Assembly: GCA_036924285.1 (NCBI GenBank)
Contig: JAYKYS010000012.1
Coordinates: 12,896,001 to 12,960,000 of the forward strand
DNA length: 64,000 bases
Direction: 5' to 3'
Origin: Asterella californica
Taxonomy: Eukaryota > Streptophyta > Marchantiopsida > Marchantiales > Aytoniaceae
The position numbers and the translations under genes are program-made. The notes beneath the pieces were generated by a model. It made no database searches. It was not told the DNA's origin and worked only from the letters and a program-made list of their open reading frames with translations. Below, one piece after another: positions 22,752 through 34,975 of this stretch. Each line of letters begins with the position of its first letter. Within the stretch, counting starts at the first letter, position 1.

Positions 22752-24900
22752 TTAAAGATTTTGGACATTTCCAACTCCAACGAACCTCGAGGCTACTCTT
22801 AACTCATGTCTTTGTGTATAGGTAGGCGTACTAAAGCCAAGAGAAATCTTCACTATGATAATTTGATCCTGAGTGAGACACTGCATAAGCCAATGAAAAT
22901 CCTCACTCTGAGAAACGAAACCAGAACTTGGCAGGGTATATTTTCTGCAAGAACGAAGGAACATCGTTGTCAGAAAGATCGCAGTCTCATTCAGATCCTC
23001 GAGGAACGTGAGGTTTCCTAAGAAGTGGACCCCCAAAAAATGATTATTAGCTAGTTGTAATTGGCAGCCTGATTGACCATAGCCGCGGCGACATGCGCTT
23101 AGTCGTCCTCGCAGGAGGTTCATAAACATTCAACAACAGACTTGGCTTTCCTTTCCAAACGGTGACATGTGGGAAGACCCTGAGGCAAACTTAAAATTAA
23201 ACCAATTGTCACACAGGGAACGCGCGCTCACATGGACACTTGACACCAGTGCTCGTACATAACGGCAGTCCGCAGTTCATTTCTATGATAGAGGCTGGTG
23301 GAAAATTAAGACTACAAGCTAGAGAACTATTTCAAGAAGTGAAAAGAAAAGAAAGCGACGGTTAGGTGTGAATGCAAAATTTACACTTACCCAAGAAAAT
23401 GACAACAACCTTGCGTGAGCTTCGTCGACCATCTTGAACCTCGATACAACCACATACGGTGTCTCAATGCATCAATGCTCGTGCAAACTTTATGGCTCCA
23501 TAGCTCATCACAATCCTTCAATAGAAGTCTGAATACAACCTAGTTACATCTCTTATCTTCGATCCTAGTTCTTATAGGGTTTCTTGTTGAATTTTTGTCC
23601 CAATCTGCGAAAAAAAAGTCTCGGTCGAACTTCATCAGCACGTAGGAGTGAGAGGTTAGGCTATAGATGCACAAGAAAAGTTAAAACTTTTGGATATTTC
23701 CAACTCACCAGGGCCTCGTCTTTCCAGAGTTCACATTTAGTTCCGAAGTCGAGGCGCGCTAACCGTAACTCTCGTCTTTTTGTATAGGTAGGAATCCAAA
23801 GCAGATTACACAAAAATGACGGAGTAAACGGTAGCACAGAAACTGCAGTCAGAACAGAACAAAGTCATAACAGAGAGTTAATGCATTAACCCCGGGAAGA
23901 GTTAATGCATTTTTCTGCCAGAACCGATGAAGATAGATCTCCAAAAGTTGAACACAACTCTGGAATCACTTGCGGGAAAGGACAAACAAACAGATATCAA
24001 AAGTATAAGTTGCTCCCAAGTGAGAATCCTGGTGGACCTAGCAGCCGTAAAGTTAGGATTCCAAACGTCCACAAGCGTCACCAAGCTGAGAGCGAGAAGG
24101 TTGGTTCTTAGGAATCACTACCAACACCGGATATCCACCATATTTAGTCTAGTTGTGTTTCTCCTGCCTCGCTTAATCCCGCTGAGCCTTACCCCGCTGT
24201 TCGCTGAACAAAAAAGATCTCAAAACTGTCACAATAGCGATAACGAGATATTTCAGTTTGTGCCGTCAATGGTATCAATGCCATTTGGCGTACTATTTAT
24301 GCAAAAAACCAAAACCACTTTTTGTATAACAGTTTCTCAGTTCTATAAAAGCTAACCCACAAAATAATGTCTTTGTGGTTCACCGGGGGCACTTGTAGTC
24401 ATACTATAGCTTTAAGAAAATTGATATTTTCAAGTATTGTTCGAAAAAATCATAATATATATACCGATGACATGGAATATAAATTTTTATTCACAAGACA
24501 CTTTATTTTAGAGGTTCAGAGTCTTAGATTACTTTTCACTATCAAATATAGATCAAATCCCGCTGCCCTTACCCTGCTGTTCGTTGAATAAAGAAAGATA
24601 CCAAAATTGTCACAATAGCGATAATGAGATATTTCAGTTTGTGTCTTCAGTGATATCAATGCCATTTGGCATACTAAAACCAAGAGAAATCCTCACTTTG
24701 ATGATCCTGAGCAACGCGTGACACGTAAAGAAGATTGCAAAAGTCAATGAAAATCTGCACTCCGAGAAGCGAAACCACAACTTGACGAGGTATATTTCTT
24801 ACAGAATGAAGGAACTTCGTTGTGAGAAGGGGAGTCTAATTGATCCTCAAGAAGCGCGAGATGTTCTATCAAGTTCAAATTGGATGCTGATGTGCACACT
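22752..24900. repeat. dispersed repeat family shared by all palindrome flanks
   Basis: Blocks of this stretch recur at 36,215-37,130, 48,210-49,108, 51,240-51,510 and 53,730-55,250. Typical segments are gatcctgaatgagactgcgatc-type sequence with gaggattttcattggc, the gttaatgcattaactctctg block, and the cacctaacc/gagaggttaggctatagatgc block. It links the flanks of the SAM genes with those of the transposase genes, suggesting one element family. Short frames here are not recognisable proteins. Confidence 0.75.
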
Positions 24901-25049
24901 TGGTAAGAAAAGGGTGATTCTCTGAGGTCCGTGAGGCAATCTTAAACACCAAATCGTCACACATAGAACGCGCGCTCACATGGACACCCGGTAACACTGC
25001 TCGCATGGCACATAACGGTAGCCCGTAGGATGGGTGCTCACGTTTAGTT

Positions 25050-25490
25050 TTCTCATGTGAATTAACAAGCCACGAGGTCAACTGAATTTCAAGCTTTTTA
25101 TACTAAGTACTTAAGGTCTTAAGAAAATCGATATTTGTTAATTGTTCTTTTAACTTGATATTGCTGTACATTTCCTTTTAAGGTATATGGATACCTAGTT
25201 TTCCAAGTGAATTTTGAAGCCACTAGGTCCACTGATTTCAGATCTTATACCAAATGCATAGGGTCTTAACAAAATCGATATTTGTTTATTGGTATATTAA
25301 TTTTTTAATTTACTATTACTACCGCTTTCCTTTTAAGGTATTTGGACATTTAGCTTTCTCAAGTGAATTAACAAGCCATGAGGTCACTGAATTTCAGGTT
25401 TTATTCAAAATGCATAGGGTTTTCGACCTTGAGTATGAGTATAAAACCATGAAAGAGAATAGCCTCTTTTCCTCTTAGTGTATTTTCAAT
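25050..25490. repeat. ~150-bp satellite-like tandem repeat, three units
   Basis: Units starting at gtgaatt (25,057, 25,207, 25,363) share agccacgaggtca and tgaatttcag followed by a tcttaa-aaaatcgatatttgtt segment. Inverted copies stand at 35,640-36,110 and 50,420-51,020, the latter with an additional unit. Confidence 0.8.
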
Positions 25491-26262
25491 ATGAAGAAAT
25501 GATTGCTTTTGTTCCAAGAAAGCCAGAAATCTACATCTTAACATTTCTCTATTAGTACTCAATGGCTTGTTTTGAGATGAATCATAACATGTAAAGCTGA
25601 TGAATAACTTTATCGTTATTTTTTATTTCACAGTTTCCAAGTTGGGATGAAGATATAGTAACCAAAACCACTTTTTGTATAACAGTTTCTCAGTTCTATA
25701 AAAGCAAACCCACAAAATAATTTCTTTGTGGTTCACCCGGAGCACTTGTAGTCATACTCTAGCTTTCAGAAAACTGATATTTTTATTAGTCTATTACTTT
25801 TTAGTTTAACAATTTATAGATATTCAAGAATTATTGATCTCTTTTTAAAATGAAGCACTTGTATTTTATAAACAAATTATTCGTCGCTCAACATCCCAGA
25901 AAACGTTTAGTGCTACTATCACTTTATAGGAGACACTTGAGTTCTTCACGGTTCAAACCTTGAGTACGACTACAAGTGCTCAAGGTCACCGAGTATTATT
26001 TCACTGAACTGAGAAATTTAACCTGTATGTGAAAACTACTTTGGTGATTAATATTACATATTCATCCCAACCCCAAATCATTTCTACTCTCAAAGTTATA
26101 GAAAAATATACATATAAATTGAATATTTAAGAAAAATTGATTATACTTAATAAATTGAAAAAGCTACACATACATTCAATTTTGCACATATTTGTCATTG
26201 AGAATTCATCTTGAGAAAAAATAGTTTTTATTTTTGAAACTGAAAGAGAATTATTTCTTTGA

Positions 26263-27629
26263 GATGCTCATTTTCTTTGTCATCTGAGAATTTCACTTTT
26301 TTCTGTTCAACAGAACACTGAATCATAGTTACATTATCTACCACTCGAATGGGAACTCCAAGTGCTCCGTCGATAGAATTATAAATACTTGTTAGTTCTC
26401 ATTTTCCTCGAGGAGGAACAACGCTCATGCTCTCTAGCAACTTCACGACTCTGTTAACCCTAACAATCAAAAAACTCTTTGTCACCTCCACGTAAGATGT
26501 ACCGGGAAAGTTCTTATGATATTCTTGATATAAAAGTGTTAGAAGAATTTTAGTGCAAAAATCTGTTATGATATGTTCTTCTACTAGCCATATTACCGAC
26601 AACTGGTTGATGCGTCTTACTCTTACTGGTAATGTCAGTCAAGCCCAAGGGTTGACAAAAAACTTTTGAACTGTCGAGGTTGACCAAGTCGTGAAGTTGC
26701 TGGAGGGGGCTGACTAAGTAGATTTCTGACCTGAAGGTGGTCTAAGCGGGAAGTGTCCATCCTCACTTGTACGATTGTCTCACTTGAAACGGAGAAAACT
26801 GGTACCCATCATCAATTCTTTCTACCAGTATTGGGCAAACTTTCCTCACAAACGGATTGGAACTGGTTCGAAAACATCTCCGTCAGTAAATCTCTAACTC
26901 CCGGATTCCCGGGCTTCACACTGCAGTTCGAAAGTTCCTTCACTTTCTGCATACTCTTACCGCGGTGGACATTTGAGGCTTACAGGTTTAAACCTTAACT
27001 GAGACATCCTGTACATGTTAGGGGGGTCTCTAACATCGATCGTAAAGTAGAGAAACGTCAAAAGGTTTGTTGGCCGTAAACTTTCAAATATAATCACTCA
27101 GACATAGAACTATGAGTACCGTTACAGGAGTACTGTTAAGATAAATAAATGCTTTACATAAATCAGGACTTGGGTCAGCTTTTTACTCCCTCAGTCCCCC
27201 GCAGGAACGTTAGAGCTCCCTAAGTCCCTCGAAGTTGAAATTTTCTTTCTCAATCCTTTGACCGGTAACAAGCAGTTTTACTTCCCGGTCTAACTTGTTT
27301 TGGTAAAATCACAGTTCGCCTATAACTGCGTGGGTGCGAGTACCGGTGATCCTCCTAAGTTTTAGCAGGAGTAGACATTTTTGCTTAAACAGCACCCGCA
27401 GACAATAATACAAGTTAAACGACACCACAGTCAAATTATTTAGTTGAACAGCACCCGGTAAAGTTAACTAACTCGGGCGTCAGTATTCCGGTTGCGTAAC
27501 ATCTCGCTGGTTTCCCTCGTCCAATCGATTTATTAATGTTGCGGAGGAGTCCCCAGTATTCCATTCCGATGACCCAGAAGAATAACAACATATTGTAATG
27601 TAAAACATCCGGTTTTTCGCACAGCGTTC
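26263..27629. other. no gene seen
   Basis: Start of the unmatched segment. Only short frames without recognisable families. Confidence 0.4.
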
Positions 27630-27885
27630 TCACACGCGTGAGATTCGCACGTGCAAATAGAAAATAACAACCTCCTGTTATTTAAATATATTTTCTGATA
27701 AGGTTTTTTTTGCAGAAGAGCCCCCAATGTTAAACGCGTGCGAAAATGTAAATAACATCCTGTTGTTATTTATTTCTGATAAGGGTTATTTCGGAAAAGA
27801 GCCCCGGGTGTTCACACGTGTGTACTGTAAATAACAGAATGTTGTTATTACATTTATTAGGTCTTTTAATAACAAGATGTTGTTA
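27630..27885. repeat. degenerate ~95-bp tandem repeat
   Basis: Three loose units each contain an acgcgtg-like core, a short palindromic aataac...gttatt element, tctgataaggg and gaagagcccc. The internal inverted aataacaacatcctgttgttatt segments could fold. Confidence 0.55.
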
Positions 27886-28260
27886 TTTTCGCTTAGCACG
27901 TTGTTCTGGATCGGAATTTGCCTTCACCCAATCGAAGGCGAAGTTCGATAAATGCGGGAGTCCTTTCCTCACGGTCCCGAAGCCACTCGTCCTTCACACA
28001 TCCTCAGTCTCGTGAAGCCTCACCCGCTCTGCCGTGTACACTTTAGAACGCAGTTCAGCCCCCGATTTGGCGGTGTCCCCTTGTTTCAACTATGACTGCA
28101 GTAGCTACGGGGACTCCTGTCGGTAAGGGATTGAGACCTAAGAAGACAGCCGCTTTCCTGTTTTGTCCTTGTTCAACTGATACTAGCCGTTGATGATGAG
28201 GATTTAGGGTTGCAGTATAGACGCGTTCAATACTTCGGACTTAAATACGTGTCTTTCAGA

Positions 28261-28460
28261 GAAACTGAAGGAACCTTCTCTTCTCATTGTGAAGATTGGA
28301 GCGAGTGAAGCGAGTACGCGAGCTTCTCATTGGCAAGATTGTAGTCCAGTGAAGCGAATACACTGAAGGAACCGTCTCTTCTCATTGTGAAGATCGTAGC
28401 GAGTGAAGCGAGTACGCGAGCTTCTCATTGGCAAGACTGTAATGGTTCATTCAGACGAGG
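28261..28460. repeat. 98-bp direct duplication
   Basis: gaaggaacc...cttctcattggcaaga occurs at 28,267 and again at 28,365, with nearly identical gcgagtgaagcgagtacgcgag cores. Confidence 0.8.
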
Positions 28461-30449
28461 TTCGAAGATTTATCAGGTGAGTCGCTGCATCCAAATATCC
28501 ATGCATTTCGCTAGCAGCACCATCGCGTAACCAGAACATTGTACGTTGAGTAACTACCCGACCATCACGCGGTTATGAGAGCGTGGTGTTTCCAGGGGGT
28601 GATGAGGTTCTGGTCTCGGTGTCGTGTATGGTGGGACGTGTGTGTCTGGGAGGACTGATCTTATGATGTCTGTACGTGTAACTGAATCTGATGGGTACTT
28701 CTACACTCAGCTGGCACATGCGGGTGAGGATCGATATAGTGAATCAATGATAGATGTATCGGCGTAGGATAGTATTGGGTGATTGCTTGTTTCTGTTGTT
28801 CATTACTGTTTCTGGTCCCGCGTGGGTGTTGGTGTGAAAAGTCTTCGCAATGATGTGAAATCTGTGCTAGTGGATACAGTACGGCGAGGTACTTGATGTC
28901 ATGAGCGCTGACTTCATAGCAGCTGGGCTCCAGTCACTGTGACTTTCCTTGACGAGAGCAGTGATTCCACTGACATGTGGCAAGCCAAGGACATCCCTGA
29001 ACTGAAAGAGAACTTTGACGTCTGTACAGTAAGGCTCTCCGTCGTGAGGGCTTCAATCGCAGCAGTCACAGTCTCATGCCGTCAACATATCTACTCCCGG
29101 TTGACCCCAGAGGTTCGGCAGCTGTTATTGGATTCGTACATTCTCCATGTTATTGTGCTCTCGATATGACAGTGGTCCACTTCCCTCAGCTATGAGTACA
29201 GTAGTATTCCTGAAAACAAAAAGTATTTCTGTCCGCTGGAGCTGGCCGAAACCTGTTCAGAACTCCCAAGCAGCTCCCAAGTCATTCTCTAACTTGAGCA
29301 TGCGCAAGCCAGCTCGAGCAGCAGCATTGGAGTTCATGAGCTCACACTACCTGTCCCCGGTCCAACAAAACCGTCCTTGTCGAAGCCCAGCACTTATGTA
29401 TCGACTGCTTAGCAACCACGCGGATTGAAAGACCTCAGTACTCCCCGCGCGCCCTTCCTCCTACTATTGCCATCCTCGTAATTGCAACGTTTCTATGGTC
29501 ACAATAGTATAGTATAAGTACTGAGACAATTAAACGAAATCTATAGCCCTGCTTTTGGAGGAGATATATAGATTCGAGTTCCTCAGTGTCGTCTTTCCAC
29601 TGTTTGTCAGTATGTTGCACGGACGTTTACTGTTGTTTAGGTTTGCATAAATGGTAACGTCGAAACTGCATGCCTTGCTTTGGTTTCAAATTCTGATTCA
29701 TAACATGTCAGTTTACAGTTTTAGGAGATTGCAGATTGTCTCTACTCTAAGCGATTGGTCTTAACCGTCATCGGATCGATGGATCTTCATTGCATGCCTT
29801 CAACCTTACATTTGCCACATATGTCGTTGTTCCCTGATAGATATTCTGCATTTTAGCCCAGGTTTTCGTTTCTGCATTAGAATCTGGATGCGCTTCGATA
29901 TGCTTGCACTGCATATTGTACATGTCACTACTTTGCACTTCCATACCTAGGGGCACCATCTTAGGTAATGTGCGCCGTACTTGCACATTCCTGTGGGTTA
30001 GTCCCCTTCGGTTACAGATTTTTTGCGCGAACTTGACGTTTCAACATAGCGTAATCGACTACGTACTTCACCGTATCAACTTTGTACTAGAGAGTGGTCC
30101 TTGATAAACTTTTCCATTCTCGACGTATGAATATATGTACTTCATCGCTTTCCCTGAGTACAATCTTCCTTACCGTGAAGGAAAAGAAAAGTTGGTCTTC
30201 TCAGGTTCTTCAGATTCGCCCTTTTATATAAGTTCGCAGTTTCTGGACGCCGCCCGGCCCATTCTGACCCACTAGCTAGTATGCACCTACTAATGAAATC
30301 TGCAGCCTATATCCCAAGATCTTGGCGCACGGTGTCGTATTGTACATAGGTCTATACAGTGAAAAGTATTGCAGAGAGATTTTTTTCTATATTGTGTAAA
30401 GGAAGCTGCCCTGCAGCTTAACAAGCTAGGCATGAGCTAAGCTAGGGCT
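28461..30449. other. no gene recognised
   Basis: Two short plus-strand frames (28,939-29,169 and 29,147-29,428) overlap but match nothing I know and have no splice support. This may be an old retroelement body or LTR. Confidence 0.35.
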
Positions 30450-30488
30450 ATGCTTGACAAGCTGCCCCCTAGCTTGGGTTGGAAGTGG

Positions 30489-30895
30489 AAGCGGAAGATT
30501 ACAACAGAAGCAGAAGCGGAAAACTACAGCGGAAGCGGAAGATTATCGTGGAAGCTTGAAGCGGAATATTACAGCGGAAGCGGAAGATTACCGCGGAAGC
30601 TTGAAGCGGAAGATTACAGTGGAAGCGGAAGATTACAACAGAAGCGGAAGCGGAAAACTACAGCGGAAGCGGAAGATTACCGCGGAAGCTTGAAGCGGAA
30701 TATTACAGCGGAAGCGGAAGATTACCGCGGAAGCTTGAAGCGGAAGATTACAGTGGAAGCGGAAGATTACAACAGAAGCGGAAGCGGAAAACTACAGCGG
30801 AAGCGGAAGATTACCGCGGAAGCTTGAAGCGGAAGATTACAGCGGAAGCGGAAAATTACAACAGAAGCTTGAAGCGGAAGATTACAGCGGAGGCG
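30489..30895. repeat. 134-bp higher-order repeat built of GAAGCGGAAGATTACA-type units
   Basis: A purine-rich short motif (gcggaagattaca/ccg) is arranged in a 134-bp higher-order unit: ggaagattacaacagaag begins at 30,493, 30,627 and 30,761, with a shorter fourth unit at 30,850. The strand asymmetry (G+A on the plus strand) is strong. Because 134 is not a multiple of three, the frame changes between units, which argues against selection as protein despite open frames. Confidence 0.9.
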
Positions 30896-30899
30896 GAAG

Positions 30900-32200
30900 A
30901 AGGAGAATTAGAGTTTAAGAGGAGGGGCAGCTTAGCTAAGGCCCTGCTTCTGAGAAGAGACTGCGATTATAAGGACAGCAGGGGGGCAGCTTAAGCTGGG
31001 GCCTTAACTTTTAGGTTATTTACCTGCGGCGACTTGGGATCGGGACAGTTTTTAAAAAGGAAAATTTTCAGAGAGAGCGGAAGGGGAACACGCAGGAGAA
31101 GCTAAGAAGCTGGGGAAAGATCAAATTGGAGACAGATTGAATTGAGAGGTCATCGTAGGGAGAGAGGCAGGAGTTTTAAGCTTGGACGTTGTCCAATAGA
31201 CTGTACGGAGGAGAAATTACTCTTAGGAGGCAGTTTTATTGAGAGAGATCGTTTGAAAATCTACGGAGGACTTTTGATCGGCGCTGGATCAATTTTCTGA
31301 GAGTTTCAGTTGACGCAAGGAGAGGAAGAGAGAGAAATTTTTCTTTACTGAAGAAATTGATGATGCAGCTACGCTGAAATAAAGTTATTTGGATCTTGAG
31401 AGACCTATCTGTGTACCTAAGGTGTGCAGGAGTGCTTGTTTTGTAAACAGTGGGGATAAGAGGCAGTGGTTTGAGATTTCATCGTTGGCAGCAACCTATT
31501 TTCCTTTCTGGTCGATTTTCTCTGATCGGTCACAGTCAGGAGGTCCGCCCTCCCCAAGAAAGACTCTCAACTCGACAACGGCCTCACAGAAAGTTTGAAT
31601 TCTCGATCGAGCTAGCAGCGATACCTGATAGTGATTTGTGATAGCAAGTTGCAGCGCTTCTACATAGAGCATGTACTTTGGAGTGCCACAATAGAAAATA
31701 TAGAGCTCTGACAACAAATATTTCACCATCGTGTGACAGCATGTTCGGAACGCTCTTCCATTAGAAAGAATAGGTCTCAGGTTCGATTTTCATTTTTCTA
31801 CTCTGTTTAGAAATTTTCCCTATGGGCACAGTTTAACATCCGTGTACGGCCGATGAAGGATCCACGACTCCAACGATCACCTTATCCGTGGACAGGATTA
31901 GCTCTAGTAGCGATTGCTCGAGATCTGGTGAAGAGACCGATGCGGAGGTCGAGTGGAGAGCCGAGGGTCAAGTCAACGGAGAGGTCGATTGGGAGAGCTA
32001 TGATGTTAAGAGACTCTATACCGTTCATGAATATCTAGAGAACTGGTAGAGCCGAGATGCATTGATATTTCATGAATATCTAGAGAACAGTCTATCGGTC
32101 GATGATTTAGCTCCAGACGGGAGGGCTGTAGTTGGTTAGAACATGCATAGTTCCCTTGAGCTGAGAAGAATAACGCCGTTATATTTCTTTGGACCATCCA
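30900..32200. other. unclassified, possibly LTR-like
   Basis: Purine-rich at first (gagaga, ggaggag runs), then a short duplicated ttcatgaatatctagagaac motif (32,018-32,045 and 32,071-32,098). No coding domain is recognised. Confidence 0.3.
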
Positions 32201-32204
32201 GACC

Positions 32205-32385
32205 GCCCCCTTTGCAAGGGGGACCATATATCCTTATACCCTCCGCTACCCTAACCCTCGACTCAGATCCCTTTGCAATGGAGATTTTATATCCTTATAC
32301 CCTCCTCTACCCTGACTCCCGACCCGGATCAGCAAGAGTTTAGGCCCCTTTGCGAGGGAGACTATATATCCTTAAACTCTCCCTT
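32205..32385. repeat. three imperfect ~60-75-bp repeats
   Basis: ccctttgc(a/g)a-gg-ga--atatatccttataccctcc recurs at about 32,210, 32,269 and 32,346. Confidence 0.65.
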
Positions 32386-32499
32386 AGGATCTTTGATGGA
32401 GATGGTATTAAATTTTCGAAGAAGTTCTCCCTTGTTTATTGCAAAGTGGCCCGTGCCTTCGAGAAGTAAAATGGAGCGCTTCTACACGAAGCCTGTTAC

Positions 32500-33220
32500 C
32501 TGACTTTATCAAAATAATAATCAAATCGACTATCCTCCACTGCTGTCTCTAGGAACTGATGTCTTCTTTAGGTACTGATGTGTAGATTGATTGCTGATTG
32601 ATTTCATCTAAGTTATGTTAATCTCTCTTGTTGTTTTTGTTTATTGCATGTAAATTTCTTCAGTGTTTTATGTTAATTTTGAAGTTGGAGTATCGAAGCT
32701 GATATCAGGGAGATTGCATCAATCTCCGAATCACAGAAACTTTGAGGTAACTTTTATCAACCCTCGTTGATTTTTGCTGCATTATAGCATATGTTTATTT
32801 AGATGATTTTATTTTATATTTGTTTTAGATGTTATGTAATTGTAGAAAAAAAACATAAAGTATATTTTTTATTTATTAAATATTTCTGTGGAAAATAAAT
32901 GTTTATATAAATCTTTACATTCTAAGGTATGACCTTAACCGGTCTGCAACGTGAATGTCATTGATAATAAACATATATATTCTTCAATAAGTATTTAATA
33001 AATAAAGTTAAAAAATATGTTTATCCACATCTTACATTCTAAGGTAAGACCTTAATTGGTCTACAGCGTGAATGTTATCGATTGTAAACATATAAATTAA
33101 AGTAAATATTCAAGAAATTAAATAATAAAATAAAACTAGTTTTTTAGTTTCTTGAATATTAAAAATATCAAGGTACATTGGTTTTTAATATATTATTATC
33201 ATTTCTTTTTGTATATGCAG
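32500..33220 (+). other. AT-rich leader of the dioxygenase gene, probable 5' intron
   Basis: GC content drops sharply here. A ~117-bp duplication (cattctaaggta at 32,918 and 33,035) is present. A pyrimidine-rich tract ending gtatatgcag at 33,220 is a good splice acceptor 10 bases before the ATG at 33,231. A donor such as ttgag/gtaact near 32,745 would give a ~475-base leader intron, as is common in plants. Confidence 0.4.
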
Positions 33221-33230
33221 ATCTTTGAAA

Positions 33231-34570
33231 ATGGAGAAGGATAATGTCGAAGATGTTCTTTTCTTTTATGACGTGGTCAATGTGCTCATTTTAATGAAAG
33301 GAAAATTTTTAGAAATTTTTCTGACTTGGGTTCTCGGAGAAATATATTTCTTCGACATAGTTACAAGAATGTTACTATGTGGTAGAGTGATAAGATCACG
33401 AGAAAGTTTTATGAGAGGATATGATATATTAGTTGAAACAACGGGAGCTGGAGATCATTGGACGCATTTTTTTACGAAAAGTTGGTGGAATAGGATTTGT
33501 CTATGTATCGATTCACGGTTGAATATTAATATTCTTCCGAAAAAGATACAAAAAAAATTAGACAGTTTCGGAAAGATCCTTCAGAATTTTTAGAGTATCA
33601 TCTTTCTTCATATGATAGAAAACGGGTAGAGAAAAAATATTTTGAATATTCTGATCAACAATTTTCAGAATGTTTTTACTATCATGAGAGTACAGATATT
33701 AGTGAACTTATTTATCGACGACGAATAGAAACTATCAAAGGAGAATTAGCTCAAATAGATAAACCTCTTTGGAGCATAGTACCTTCTTCTTTTTACACTG
33801 TTGTTTCAAAACAACAAATAGAACTTATTTATACATCTGAAGGTCAGATTGTTGCAGGAAGAAAGAAGATGAAATTTGGAGGTGCCCTTATGTTATATTT
33901 ACGACAACATATCAAAGCCATCTATGATATGAAGTACACATTGAGAAGAGGAGATGCACGAGTGTCACTGAAGGAAACGATGCGCGCTGTAGGGCCATTG
34001 CATAATTGGCGTGAGCGACGAGGTCCAAATTCAGTGACATTTTTCAAAAATAGTCGTAAGTATAAAAAATTTACTAATATCGTAGAGGGATTTGATAGTT
34101 TTTTAGAGAAGTATTATCATCGTGTTTTACTTGAAACTCTTTTAGTTGGTACTTGTGAAGATTTTCCTTTTGTCATGGAAGATTTTTTCAGGATACATCT
34201 TCCATATTTTAATACGGAGGAATCCGTATTAATTTCTAGAGATACTGAGGAGAAGTTTTTATTTTCTGATATACCAGTTTATCCTTTATTTATTAAGAAG
34301 AATTATTGTAATATTCTTCACACAGATCAAGATGATACTAAATACACAGTTGTATTAGTTTCAAATCCATCGAATAACACAAATGATGGTAGTTTTTTGT
34401 TACCAAATTTAGGTGTTCAGATACCTTTAGGAGACGGCGGTTTATTCTTTTTTAGGGGAGATATACCTCATTGTACTACTTATAGAACTGAAAGCAATAC
34501 TGAAGATGTATATGCTGCCGGATGTACGATAAATAGTACATTGGGAAAAGTTTTTTCAAAAAATAAATAA
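33231..34570 (+). CDS. TET/JBP-like 2-oxoglutarate/Fe(II) dioxygenase, one frameshift
   Basis: Two frames cover 33,231-33,593 and, open from about 33,545, the stretch to the stop at 34,570. They are joined across an A8 run at 33,550-33,557, so a one-base change separates them from a single ~440-residue protein. The C-terminal third shows the double-stranded beta-helix signature: H151-x-D153 in LHTDQDD (34,319 on), then GSFLLPNLGVQIPLGDGGLF, then H201 in RGDIPHC (34,469), numbered from the ATG at 33,869. The H-x-D...H triad binds iron, and the G-F-LP-LG-x-x-IPLG-x-G strand pattern resembles the TET/JBP-like oxygenases abundant in fungi, which oxidise 5-methylpyrimidines in DNA. The 2-oxoglutarate-binding basic residue is uncertain (R206 is close). 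The N-terminal ~250 residues are unrecognised and rich in aromatic and basic residues. The low GC content differs from the flanks. Alternative: another DSBH hydroxylase class. Confidence 0.6.
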
Positions 34571-34975
34571 ATTATTTTTCAATTATATCCATGGTTATGA
34601 TTTATTTTTTTCACTAGTGTTGAGTATAAAAAAAAGACATTTCTTTATTCCAAGAAATCTCGATTATTATCATCTTCACATTTCTCTTTATTACTAAGAG
34701 CTTTTTTGGTCTTACATTTGTTTTGAAACCTTTTATAAAATTATAAAAATAATACACATTTTTTCTTCTTAGTTGTTTGAATCTTTTTGGATGGGTTACT
34801 TAGAACACTTCTAGTCATACTCTATCTTTAAACAGCACATTATTTCTATTAGTTATCTTTAGTCGTGCCAACTTCTTGTAGAATACTGTTCTGTCTTTGC
34901 AAGGACTAAGCATAAACGAGAAGAGATTCGGTTGATGGATATGATGCAAATGAAACACATGTTACAGTAATCTTC
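34571..34975. other. AT-rich 3' flank of dioxygenase gene
   Basis: No coding frame. At about 34,795-34,860 a degenerate copy of a flank repeat (acttctagtcatactct) appears in the same orientation as at 25,745, so the repeat environment resumes here. Confidence 0.45.

Larger units (their letters stand above)
16496..26262 (+). repeat. outer arm of giant palindrome, left
   Basis: This stretch is the reverse complement of about 49,650-61,479. The paired coordinates sum to ~77,940-78,000 over the SAM gene and to ~75,900 nearer the centre, the difference being a 1.87-kb insertion in the right arm. By-eye identity over sampled stretches is about 96-98%. Matching is lost leftward at 16,496 only because the right arm is interrupted there by a copia LTR. 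Confidence 0.9.

Noticed and set aside
28939..29428. Overlapping short plus-strand frames
   Set aside because: No recognisable domain, no splice sites linking them, and composition like the surrounding non-coding DNA.
30450..30827. Two long overlapping plus-strand frames encoding repetitive basic/acidic peptides
   Set aside because: They arise from the 134-bp array, shift frame from unit to unit and lack a conserved domain.
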